The notes under the pieces: generated by a model | Told to the model about the DNA's origin: nothing | Database searches by the model: none | What the model saw: the letters and a program-made list of their open reading frames with translations, nothing else | Shown here: positions 23,632 through 34,202 of the stretch, in pieces | Layout: the number at the start of each line of letters is the position of its first letter | Numbering within the stretch: the first letter of the stretch is position 1 | Position numbers and translations under genes: made by a program | Assembly: GCA_946807835.1 (NCBI GenBank) | Contig: OX327697.1 | Location: forward strand, 4,355,001 to 4,419,000 | Length of the DNA: 64,000 bases | Reading direction: 5' to 3' | Source: Ailanthus altissimus | Taxonomy: Eukaryota > Streptophyta > Magnoliopsida > Sapindales > Simaroubaceae

Positions 23632-25694
23632 TGTTGGCGTAGCAGGATCTAGGCATATGGGTGTATGCACATGTAATTGTGTTTATTGCCTAACGCAGTG
23701 AAAATATAAATTTTGTAATAAACACAATAAATAAATATATTAATCACATTAATAAATTAATAAAGTTAAAAAACTCACCAAACGTGTAACGTTATAAACG
23801 TATTTTTTCTAGAGTCCGCATACAGACCAATTTGCGTACAGTTCTACTCACCAACTTGATGGACTTGGTGAGCTAGAACAACAGCTCCATATTCAGCATG
23901 GAATTACCTCTTAATCCCCAAAATGGCTGGAAGAGTTTTTACATCATTTTCTCTAAAGGTATAAGAAATAGAGAACTTAGAGCAATTCACAATTACTCCA
24001 ATTAGAAGCAGAGAGAAAAATTCTCTTTCCTTTTTTTTTTTCCTTTTCTTCTTCTTTCTTTTTTTCTTCTCCATTTGTCTCCTCTCCCTCTCTTGGCCGA
24101 AAATGGCCTTCTTGCTTCTCTTCTCTCTTTTTTTCTTCTTTATATATATATATATATAATATAATATAAATATAATATAATATATAATAATATAATAATA
24201 TGTAATAATATATAATAATATATATTATATAATATAAAAAAGATATTTTAATTATTTAACTATTAAATAATCAAACTGAGAAATGACCATTTCGTTCCTC
24301 ATGAATAGTTACTAAGTTCACCTCTTAGTGGATTCCACCAAATTTCACACTTGGATAAACTCAACTGAGGGTCCACAATACGCTATGTGTCCTAATACAA
24401 TTAGTAAATAATATTTATTTATTAATTATTGTATTTAACACTTAAATACAGACACGCACATATTCTCGTAGAATCGCTGAATATTGCTGGATTAAACATT
24501 TAATTCGGCACGCTACCCCAGTGTACACCGAGTACACTTTATATCGCAGGACTCCCTAGGTCTTACGCCCGATTCGTCAAATGGAACTATTCCCTAAATT
24601 TGTGAGCAATGCCCCACGCACACGTCAAGAATATACAAATCAGCGCGTTGAACCATACAAGCCGAGGTTACAACGCATACGCATAGTCTTTTCGTCATGA
24701 TATCTAAGATGTGCGGGGATATAAATTATCACCGTCAAATCCCCTTATGCTCATCCATATATTATCTCCAGACTTGTATCTCAATGAACAATATGTGCAA
24801 ACTCCTTTTTCATATTGTTCCACCCTATCGAAACTTTTTCTCGGGATGATTGCTTGTGGCCACAAGACTTTCTGAGATACCGTCTCGAAGCATTTTGATA
24901 TCAAACTCTATATAGGAGCTGACAAATCCCATATCTGTACACACCGTACTCTATAAGCATCGGACCATACCCAGCGATACTCAGCAGTCACACCATGAAA
25001 GGTCTGTGACATATGTGAAACCAAAGCACGATAGATCACTTACAAGTCTACTATGGCACTCAGGTCAAAGGACCACGTATACTACTCAACTCGAGAGGAC
25101 CCTCCGTTGACGGCTTATATTAAATGTCTATCGAAGGTCCTCGTGATTCTGTCCCATATCTAGTCCTAACTAGATACCAATATGTCAATACGAGCTCCAA
25201 GTTCATGGTCAGACAGGAACGACTATCTATACCAGACAGATACGACATATGCTGATCTATATATAAAAGAGTATCCACCGACAGACTTGCATCGATAGCA
25301 ATAGATCAGGGACTATTATTCGAGAACATACTTGCGCAACTTACATTTCCTGACACCCGATTGCAACTCTTGCAACTATGCAGTTACTAGTATATTCTCA
25401 GGTCTATATCCCATTACAGACAAGGGTCCAATTCTTGGATTTGCTGAGTATTATAACCAGCTAACACTTAACTGTGCTAATATTTAGCAATTATATGTCT
25501 CAGCGTGACTATTTACGAGCCATTATCTAAACCCCTTTAGATCTTATCCGAATTTCTTCAGATCTACAATGTCTGTAATGTTACATGCATAATACCATAT
25601 AAATTGATATTAGCGATTTAATGAGAATGTACACTTGTATAAATATACAAGTATATGTACATTCAGAAATGGCACGTAAGCACTGACCTTAACA
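23632..25694 (-). mobile_element. Solo LTR, copia 2-kb family, in copia protease
   Basis: It starts TGTTGGCG and ends CCTTAACA, flanked by exact TTATA duplications (23627-23631 and 25695-25699), and is 2,063 bp. It is closest to 2387-4436 and to 49576-55426, with 'acgtgtaacgttataaacg' near one end and the conserved block with 'cgagtacacttt' near 24527. A pyrimidine tract (about 24029-24070) and a TA-rich stretch (24141-24240) lie inside. It lacks an interior, so it formed by recombination between two LTRs. Confidence 0.93.
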
Positions 25695-25699
25695 TTATA

Positions 25700-28398
25700 T
25701 GTTTAAAAAATTAATCAAAACCTTTTGAGTGTTGGTTATATGCTAGAAAAAGGATATAAGGTGCTGTTTAAAGATAATCATTACTTAATTATTGATGCAC
25801 AAGGCATAGAGGTGTTTAAAGTCAAAATGAAAGGTAAAAGCTTTGCCTTGAATTTAATAGAAGTAAAGTAAGCTGCAGTACATAAAGAAGATAGCATTTC
25901 AATGCTTTGGCATAGGAGATTGGGGAATTTTTACCATACAACCCTACTTTTTATGAAGAAAAACAATCCTAGGGAATGCTTGCCTAAATTAAAAGAAAAG
26001 CTTCCTACTTGTGCAGCCTATTAGTACGGTAAGCAGACAAGGCTTCATTTTTCACAAAACAAGGCTTGGAGGGCTACACAGAAACTACAGTTAGTTCACA
26101 CAAATGTGGAGGACATCAGAAAACACCATCATTGAATGACAATAATTTTTACATTGTTTTAATTGATGATTATAGAAGAATGTGTTGGATTTATTTTATG
26201 AAATTTAAATCTGATGTTGCTAACATCTTCTAGAAGTTTAAAGCTTGGGTGGAAAATCAATGTAGATGCAAAATGCAGGTGATCAAATTTGATAATGGAA
26301 CTAAATTTACTTTAGAAAAATTTAACAAGTTCTGTGAGAATGAAGGCATTGAGCACCAGCTAATAGCACCTTATACCCCTCAACAGAATGGGGTAGTTGA
26401 GAGGAAAAATAGAACATTTATGAAGATAACAAGTTATTTGCTATATAACAAATAGCTGCTAAAGAAACTTTGGGCCAAGGCTGCTAATTTAGCAATTTTT
26501 CTACTAAATAGATTGCCAAAAAAAAAAAAAGCTTTGCAACAAAGGACTCCATTTAAAGCTTGGTATGGCTATAAACCTAAGGCAGAAAAATTTAAAAATA
26601 TTTGGTTGCCTTTGTTTCTCTTATATTCTTTAGGTTAAGAGAGACAAATTGGATAAAAATATAGAACCTGGGATCTTTGTAGGCTACAGTTTAGTTTCAA
26701 AAGCCTACAGGATTTATCTTCCACAAAACAACAAAGCAATTATAGTAGGGATGTCCAATTCTTTGAGTTAGATAGCTGGAGCTAGGAGAATGATAAGAAG
26801 CTTGAGTTATAGGAGAAGAATGATGACATTGATATCAAACTTGTTAGAGGAACCAAATCACTCTCTGACATCTATCAGAGGTGCAATGTTGCTATAATAG
26901 AGCCTACAAGATATGAAGAAGTTGCAACATATAAAAAATGGATGGCTGCAATGAAGAAGGAGCTTAAGATGATTGAAAAAAATTAGACTTGGATGCTAGT
27001 GGATAGATCTGCACACAAAAAGGCCATAGGCATTAAGTGGGTTTACAGGATAAACTCAATCCTGATGGTTCTATTAACAAACACAAGGCAAGATTGGTCT
27101 TTAAAGGATATACTCAGATGTTCAAGGTGAACTTCTTTGAGACTTTTTCCTAAGTTGTTAGATTGGATACCCTAAGAATGCTGCTAGCCTTTACTGCTTA
27201 AAATGGCTAGAATATACACTAAATGGACGTCAAATTTGCCTTCTTAAATGGATACTTTAAGGAAAAAAATTTTATGGAACAACCTAAAGGTTTTGTTGTC
27301 CAAGAAAAAGAGGAGAAAATGTATCTATTGAAAAAGACCCTATATGGTTTAAAGTAGGCACCAAGGGCTTGGTACAGCATGATTGTTGCACATTTGTTTG
27401 ACTTAGGCTTCATAAAAAGCTTACATGAATTTACCCTCTATCTTAGGAAGGTTAATGATGAAATACTTATTGTATCCCTAAATATTGATGATTTGCTTGT
27501 AGCAGGAAGCAATATGGAGAAGATTGACACTTTCAAAAAGGAAATGAAGGATGTTTTTGAGATGACTGATCTTGGAAATATGACATTCTTCCTTGGCATA
27601 GAAGTTAAACAAAGGCAGAATGAGATCTTTATATGTCATCATAAATATGCCAAAGAGATTCTAAAAAAAATTCAATATAGAGGAGTGCAAGCCAACAGCA
27701 ACCCCTATGAATCAAAAGGAGAAGTTTTGCACAAAAGATGGAGCTGCAAAGGTTAATGAAAGGCTTTACAGAACATTAATAGGTTGCTTGATGTACTTGA
27801 ATGCAACAAGACCAGATATTATGAATGCTATAAGTCTACTTTCAAGGTACATGCACTGTGCTAGTGAAATTCATTTTTAAGCAGCAAAAAGAATTGTCAG
27901 ATATATCAAGGGTACAATTGACTATGGTCTGAGGTTCTATCAAGTTAAAAAGTTCACACTTTATGGTTATTCTAATAGTGATTGGGCTTATTATATTGAT
28001 GATATGAGAAGTACTTCAGGTTTTTGTTTTAGCTTTGGTTCTGTTATTTTCTCATGGTGTTCTAAGAAGAAAAAAGTCATAGATCAATTCATAACAGAAG
28101 CAGAATATGTAGCTACTGCTGTGAATCAGGCCCTCTGGATTAGGAAATTGATGACAGACCTGCATATGGAGCAAAAGGAAAGTACACAGATACTTGTAGA
28201 CAACCAAGCTGCAATTTAAATTATAAATAATCCAGTGTTCCATGGCAAAACAAAATATTTCAAGCTAAAACTCCATTTTCTAAGAGAGGTACAAAGAGAA
28301 AGAGAAATACAGCTAATTTACTGTAAAATAGAAAATCAAAATGTTGACATCCTAACCAAGGCACTTCCTAAAGCTAAGTATGAGTTCTTGAGGCAAAG
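25700..28398 (+). pseudogene. copia integrase, reverse transcriptase and RNase H remnant
   Basis: Domains appear in order. The integrase zinc-binding region has WHRRLGNFYH (about 25910). The integrase core has LIDDYRR (about 26165), KFDNGTKF (26285) and PQQNGVVERKNRT (about 26377), matching the D, D and E positions of the catalytic triad. Reverse transcriptase has IKWVYRIN near 27038 and its active-site motif as NIDDLLVAG (27481), where YVDD is usual. RNase H has GYSNSDWA and FITEAEYVATA (to about 28115). The tail DILTKALPKAKYEFLRQ ends at the chromovirus insertion. Several stops and frame changes, including one after the integrase E, rule out an active polyprotein. Confidence 0.92.
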
Positions 28399-28951
28399 TG
28401 TCATGGACTTATTTCTCGAACCCAGGCGGCCTTAAACACTCTTCGAGTGCTAAGCAACCTACAAGACCCAATTAACCAAAGAAAGAGATGAAGAAGAAGC
28501 ACACCAAGTATTTGAAAGAATGCTCTCGTATTTTATTACTAAAGAGAGAATTACAAAGCTATAGAATTACAATGCTTAGAGTATTTCTACAATTTGAAGG
28601 ATTTAGAGAATGCCTTCTTAAATGAGAGCTTCACCTATTTATATTTAAAGCTATTTACAATGGATAGCTAGGATTCACTCTAATCCAATGGTCCACATCT
28701 AAAGAAGAGAATATCCTAAGGAATATTTCAAAGATGCCAACTACCAAAAGAATATATCAAGAAATATGCCTTTTCTAGAATACTCCCCCACCTACTCCAT
28801 ACCTGCCACATACAAGTGGCATTAACCCAAATCAATTGGACCTCCTAGAAGCTATAGCCCATTTAACACACAATGGGCTAAATACTCTCTTGGTGGTCTT
28901 GTTATGCGCTAAATGTTTGAGTCATTGCTTGAGAATATTTGCGGCGTGACA
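28399..28951 (-). repeat. 3' LTR of the chromovirus derivative
   Basis: The plus-strand ends are TGTCATGG and CGTGACA. On the minus strand the tract GGTGGGGAAGAA (about 28952-28963) precedes it and is the probable polypurine primer. A minus-strand TATAAATA lies at 28636-28643. It keeps more G and C than its partner. Confidence 0.92.
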
Positions 28952-31460
28952 TTCTTCCCCACCAAATTCATGCGACGCCTTCGCCCGTCTTCGCTGGAAC
29001 TTGCGCACCCCAATCTTCAAACTCTAGCTGTGCGCTCTCGTGTCCTAAGCGTGTTCTCTCATCGGGCAACCCTTCCACTTAACAAAGTACTCAAGGCTTG
29101 TCTTGAGTTCCTCACCTTTGTAATGGTGTGTTGAAATGCCCAAAGTGTCCCGGTTGTGTAGCTTAAATTCTGCACCTCTCGTATCTCTACGGTACTGCTT
29201 CCAACAGCTTTCGGAATGCTCTTGATGTAGCCACTGTTGCTGTTTTGAAGGTATCTCCACCTTATGCGAAACGTTGCCAATTCTCTTGGCAATAACTCTT
29301 GGCCCATCGTCCCCATGATCAAGGCCCTTGTGAAGTGGATGTGCTGACTTGCGTTGTGGTGGAAGTATTATCTCCATCACTAAGTCCCCCGTACTATGCT
29401 TAACACGCCACTGCTTGTCTTCGAACCACTATTTATGCTGAAACTGCACATCATGTGACACCTTGGACTTTTGGATAACACCCGCATCTAACAACTCCTC
29501 GAGCTGCCCCTGTAACTCTCCCATCTCCGATGGAGGCATCAGCACCATAGTTGGAAGTGTAATCTTAAGCTTCAACTAGCCCTCAATTGCTTCTCTTGAA
29601 GGCAGTTCTTCCAATAAGGCAATAGGCTTGACCCCATTGTGCTTCCCAAGCACTTCCCCAGTCACTTTCGGTATTTCACCCTTGCCCCTTTTTGCCGCAT
29701 CATCCACCCTTGTTGTTGAGGCTGGATGTAACCCTTCTTTGCGCTCAGCATCTTCCTTTAGTTACATTGCGGAAAGGACTTTGGCATTTGGCTTGGATCG
29801 CCCACCCTTGGGCATGTCTACCATCGGTATCATTCGAGGTCCTCCATCCAAAATACACATGTAGTTGTGTTGAGGAAGTAGCATCACATTGTACTGCCGC
29901 AAGAACTCCATACTTAGCACCACATCAAAATCATTGAGAGGTGCTATCGAGAAATTTACCTCACCGTGCTATTTGCTAATGTGAATTTCAGCTCCAAGAA
30001 CCACACCATCTAGTGGCTTGGCTCTTGCATTCACGGACTTGAGGTATCATTCTCCTTTCTCTACATAAAGGCCCAAGCGTTCTGCTTTCGCACACTTAAT
30101 GAAGTTATGCGTAGCCCCCGTATCAACCAACACTTGAGTCTTGATGCAATTGACATAGGCTTCAATGTACATGATCACCGTCCCCATTGATGTATCTGCA
30201 CGCCGTTTGGCTTTGAGGGAATTGAACAGCTGCATATAACCCATATGGCTCTATTCGCCCTTTTCTTGTGCCTCGTACATTGCATTGAAAACCTTTTTCT
30301 TCGGATCGTCCTTCACCCAATGATCCCCGTCGCAAAGGAACAGTTTGATTTTGGATCATTACCTCTATGGCCATTACGTTTTTGCTCCTTTCACTTGGGC
30401 AGTTTGCCTTTCTTCTCCTTGCTCTCTAGAGGATGAAACTCATTGGCTTCTCCACCCTTACTGTGATTGGGTTTAGGATTCTTGGACTTACCCAAATCTC
30501 CTTTGCGGTAATCTATGGGCGTTTTTGCCATTGTAAGGGCGTTGGATAAATTCTGCACTCCACGCCGCTTCAACTCATTGGCAGTCCAGGATTGCAACCC
30601 GTCCAATAAATTGAACAACAAGTCCTCATTGGTCATGTTGCAAATTTGCAGCATCAACAAAGAGTACTCCTCAACATACTCCATAATGGACTTCGTTTGT
30701 TTCAACTCCTTCAATAGCTTGCGAGCGTCGTGCGCCACATTCTCCAGATAGAATTGGAGCTTTAACTCCCATTGCAATTCTTCCCATGTGTTTACGGTGC
30801 AGGTATCCTTGCGAATCTCCTCGCTTTTCTTACGTCACCACAAAATTGCATGATTAGAAAGGTATAAAGTTGCGGTACTTACTGTATGTTTGTCCCGCAT
30901 GCCCATAGAGTCGAAATACCTCTCCATTTGCCAAAAGAAGGTGTCAAGCTCATTGGCATCCCGTTTGCTGCTAAAATCCTTAATTTTAGGGGCTTCAACT
31001 CTTAGTGCGACCACTGCGCTTTGAATAGCTACGCCATTAGCGACCGCTCGCTTGCACAACACCACGTCCTCGTTGACATCTTCAAACCTTTTATGCAGCT
31101 CCTCCACTTGGGCTTGAACCTTGTCCATGGTGTTGTAGACCTTCTCTTAAAAAGCCTTATTCCAGTCCCGTTGCTTGTTAGCATGCTTGTCAATGAAGCT
31201 TTCAATGAGGGAGCGCAACTCGTTCCCTTGAATATTGAGGCCTACCTCGAGATTCTCGACTCGCTCTTCATCTCCCTAAGGCGATTGTTGCCTTACTCAC
31301 AGCACCACCGAGCCTCATAATCATGTCCTCTAGTTCATGGTTTGGATTAACAAACTTTTCTGATGAAATACTCCCATGTCTCCTAGCTTTGGGGTCTCTA
31401 CCATTCCTTTTGGCAATCCTCGATAATCCAGCAACTTCATTCACAATTTTCTTTGAACCC
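28952..31460 (-). pseudogene. gag-pol of the chromovirus derivative, broken
   Basis: On the minus strand gag runs from about 31410 to 30390 (KVQAQVEELHKRF, DTFFWQMERYF, YVEEYSLLMLQICNM), with frameshifts near 31270 and 31130. Protease follows at about 30150 with the catalytic motif VLVDTGATHNFI and later DFDVVLSMEFL. Reverse transcriptase starts with MPPSEMGELQGQLEELLDAGVI (about 29525) and stops after VIQKSKVSHDV. The next recognisable part is the integrase C-terminus (RVIAKRIGNVSHKVEIPSK), then EYFVKWKGCP, the start of a chromodomain. A deletion therefore joins the reverse transcriptase N-terminus to the integrase C-terminus. Stops confirm that it is dead. Confidence 0.88.
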
Positions 31461-31472
31461 GCTCTGATACCA
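31461..31472 (-). other. Primer-binding site of the chromovirus derivative
   Basis: The minus strand reads TGGTATCAGAGC, a perfect initiator tRNA-Met site, two bases after the LTR end. Confidence 0.93.
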
Positions 31473-31474
31473 CT

Positions 31475-32027
31475 TGTCACGGACTGATTTCTCAAACCCG
31501 CGCGGCCTTAGACACTCTTCCAGTGCTAAGCATCCTATAAGACCCAATTAACCAAAGAAAGAGATAAAGAAGAAACACACCAAGTGTTTGAGAGAATGCT
31601 ATCGTATTTTATTACTAAAGAGAGAATTACAAAGTTATAGAATTACAATGTTTAGAGTATTTTTACAATTTAAAGGATTTGGAGGATGCCTTCTCAAATG
31701 ATAGCTCAACTTATTTATAATTAAAGTTATTTATAATGGACGGTTAGGATTCACTCTAATCTAATGGTCTACATTTAAAGAGGAAAATATTCTAAAAAAT
31801 ATTTCAAAGATGTCAACTATTAAAAAAATATTTCAAGAAATATATTTTTTTTAAAATACTCCTCCACCTACTCTACACCTACTACACACAAGTGACATTA
31901 ATCTAAATCAATTAGATATTTTAAAAGCTCTAACCCATTTAACATATAATAAACTAAATATTCTCTTAGAACTCTTGTCATACGTCAAATATTCAAGTTA
32001 TTATTTAAAAATATTTGATACGTAATA
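31475..32027 (-). repeat. 5' LTR of the chromovirus derivative, AT-decayed
   Basis: It has the same length as the 3' LTR. The half next to the primer-binding site (31475-31690) is almost unchanged, while 31700-32027 shows many C-to-T and G-to-A differences from its partner. The outer end has decayed from CGTGACA to CGTAATA. Confidence 0.9.
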
Positions 32028-32064
32028 AAAAATATGGAGTCCGAAGCTCCAGAGCTAAGGAAAG

Positions 32065-32528
32065 TGTTGAATGATGCCAAGGGCTGCTGACGTGAAATTG
32101 GGTAGGCTGCTGATATTTTTTTTTTTTTTTTTTTTGAATGGGGGGATTACAACATTTTTCAGCATTTTCGCACCACCTGGGGGGGAGGGGGGGTCGAACC
32201 CAGGTGGGGATGTGAGACTTTGGGGGGCTCAGCCAACTTGGCTGAGCCCCCATGCTCGGTAGGCTGCTGATATTTGAGTTGTTGAGATTTAATAAAACAC
32301 ATAATGAATTGAAGTTATCAAAGTTTGTTAGATTTGACCTACTCTTCTGCTATTAGAAGTTTCAATTATGTAACGTGCAACAAATTTAACTCTATTCTTT
32401 ATAATTTCTGTTTTGATAAGTTGTATAAATAAGTGCTTTGATAATCAATAATTGATATAAAAAATTGAAGTCTCAGAATTAAGTTTGTCTTGCCAACTTT
32501 TGCACTTTATTTCTGTCAAAACCCGTCA
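32065..32528 (+). repeat. Right LTR of the copia element with SINE insertion
   Basis: It starts TGTTGAATG directly after a purine-rich tract (GAGCTAAGGAAAG), which is the probable polypurine primer, and ends ACCCGTCA. A SINE with an 18-bp duplication sits inside it. Confidence 0.9.
32119..32257 (-). mobile_element. tRNA-derived SINE
   Basis: The minus strand opens with GGGGGCTCAGCCAAGTTGGC, an A-box-like head, then has a B box GGGTTCGACC and a poly-A tail (the T run at 32116-32135). Perfect 18-bp duplications GGTAGGCTGCTGATATTT lie at 32101-32118 and 32258-32275. The 139-bp body is GC-rich compared with its AT-decayed neighbours and the duplication is unmutated, so the insertion is recent. 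Confidence 0.95.
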
Positions 32529-32533
32529 GTTTC

Positions 32534-32760
32534 CATCCTATAATCTACTAAACATTTTATGAGAGAACATCTTTTTCATTGTCAAAAACAAAAGGCTCCA
32601 AAAACCCACCCTCATAGAAAGAAGCCAAATTGAAGAAGCAAGTGGACGTCTCGTGACTTCCATAAGTGTTACGGCCACAACACCGCAAACTGTTTCGATC
32701 TCAGAGAGCAAGTTGAGGTACTAATTGAATAGTTTGCCTCAGGCTAAGGAAGTCTATGTA
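32534..32760 (+). pseudogene. Ty3/gypsy gag remnant, right part
   Basis: After the copia insertion the host gag resumes. One frame reads SRDFHKCYGHNTANCFDLRE, matching the gag zinc-knuckle region of plant gypsy elements, then VEVLIE and a stop (about 32733). Together with 21690-22058 it shows that the copia element landed inside gag. No protease or pol of this gypsy element follows, so the rest has been lost. Confidence 0.75.
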
Positions 32761-34092
32761 CTTAAGTAGCAATATGGGTAGTAGAGAGAAAGATAAGTAG
32801 GGGAAACAATTAATTTTACTTCATTTTTTGTTAGCCAAATACAAGTAGTAGCACACTTATTTATAATGCTCATAGTCGGTAAATTAAAAGCCAAACTTGC
32901 TAACCAATATCATTTTTCTAAGACCAATGAAATGTTGACAATTTATGGACTTTTAATGGTGATTACATGTGCCTCGTAGTGGAATGCCACGAAATGGTAT
33001 GGTGGAAGCCACCATACATTTTATTGCCTTTCTTTTAAGCTCTCTCTTCCTGCAAATCAGAATACGATTGATCAAGATTTCCCCATGCATAGCATGATGC
33101 CAATGGGCACAGTTGAAAGGGGCCACAAAAATCTAATAATGGAATTAACTTTTGTGGCTGATTCAATTCAATAATATCTTAATGATTGTTTTAACACAGC
33201 GTCTATCTTTTATCCTCCTTGTCATATGTTCCTTGTCTTCAAACCTCAAAGGTCAAACCAAATGATAGGATATCTATACTGTGTTTTTTACATTAGGCAA
33301 CACAAAATGGCACCCGACTTCAAACCATGCTTTGATTATACTCGTAGTAATTGTTGGAAGTGTATTACATTTTTTAAAATTATTTAAAAAATCTCAAATG
33401 AAATGTCTTGTAATATTTAAAAAAGTGTAAAAAAAAGTTAAAAATATTTATATTTTTATAATAAATTAAAAATATCGAAATGTTAAGTGAGATATTATAA
33501 TATTGTAGTGTATAAGTTGGTGGACATATGTAGATGTTAATCTATACTTAAATCATGACATGTATAAATAAGAGTGTATTTGCAACGATATGTGAGAATT
33601 TAATTATTGCATCAAATATATAAATCACAAGGTTTTATTTTGTGTTTTCTTTTATATGTCAATTAAATATTATAGATGTTCCTCAATTATAAATTTTATC
33701 ATAAATACCTCTTTATCAAACAATCAGTTATTTTAATCTATAACAAAATTACTAATAATATAAGAGCCTCAAATTATAATGAATGGTTTCAGAGTCCTCA
33801 AATTATCAACAACATTAAGTATTTTTACAATATGCGACTGAACTTTTTCCATGGGGAAGAATGGAAGCATAAGAGGATCTCAAAGCTAATTTTGGTTACA
33901 TATGTTTATCATTTATGTGAGTTAAAATCAGGGAGAGCAATCTGTTAATCTATTGATAATATATTTTTATTTTTATTCCACGCTTAAAACATTTTTTCTG
34001 ATAGAGAGGTTAGCTAAGGTTAACTTTTTTTCTGGGTCCATGGTCTTTTTATTGGGCTTTGGTTTTTGTGAAATAGTTCTTAGAATTGTCTT
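32761..34092. other. Region upstream of the sulfotransferase
   Basis: No transposon or gene was recognised. A 90-codon frame at 33676-33948 has no known domain and an AT-driven composition. The last few hundred bases presumably hold the sulfotransferase promoter. Confidence 0.5.
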
Positions 34093-34100
34093 TATATAAA
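34093..34100 (+). promoter_or_regulatory. TATA box of the sulfotransferase gene
   Basis: TATATAAA lies about 103 bp upstream of the ATG at 34203, which leaves a 5' leader of about 70 nt. It is the best core-promoter match near the gene. Regulation beyond this cannot be read. Confidence 0.6.
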
Positions 34101-34202
34101 CAAGAGAGGTCATTTGATATAAGTGCACTCGCTAATATTTTTCATTATAGTGGTAGAGACCCATCTTCTCACACTCTACATATCTTCCCTCCCAATTAAT
34201 TA

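Larger units (their letters stand above)
28399..32027 (-). mobile_element. Ty3/gypsy chromovirus, internal-deletion derivative
   Basis: Two 553-bp LTRs (28399-28951 and 31475-32027) flank a minus-strand interior. Reading on the minus strand: LTR, primer-binding site (31461-31472), gag, protease, the first part of reverse transcriptase, then directly the end of integrase and a chromodomain-like tail, then a polypurine tract and LTR. The catalytic reverse transcriptase, RNase H and most of integrase are missing, so it could move only with help. The 5-bp flanks CAAAG (28394-28398) and AAAAA (32028-32032) match imperfectly, but host copia pol rejoins exactly across it. It landed in the last codons of copia pol. 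Confidence 0.9.
22064..32528 (+). mobile_element. Ty1/copia retrotransposon, decayed, with nested insertions
   Basis: LTRs at 22064-22379 and 32065-32528 are diverged copies. The flanks ATTTC (22059-22063) and GTTTC (32529-32533) form a target-site duplication with one mismatch. The order gag, protease, integrase, reverse transcriptase, RNase H identifies Ty1/copia. Three insertions account for the extra length: a solo LTR (23632-25694), a minus-strand chromovirus derivative (28399-32027) and a SINE in the right LTR (32119-32257). Removing them gives about 4.6 kb, a normal copia length. Pol rejoins across the chromovirus: FLRQ before it and YGVRSSRAKESVE with a stop after it make a typical copia C-terminus. 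Many stops and frameshifts make it inactive. Confidence 0.93.

Noticed and set aside
33676..33948. 90-codon open frame upstream of the sulfotransferase
   Set aside because: Composition follows the AT-rich background; no domain recognised.
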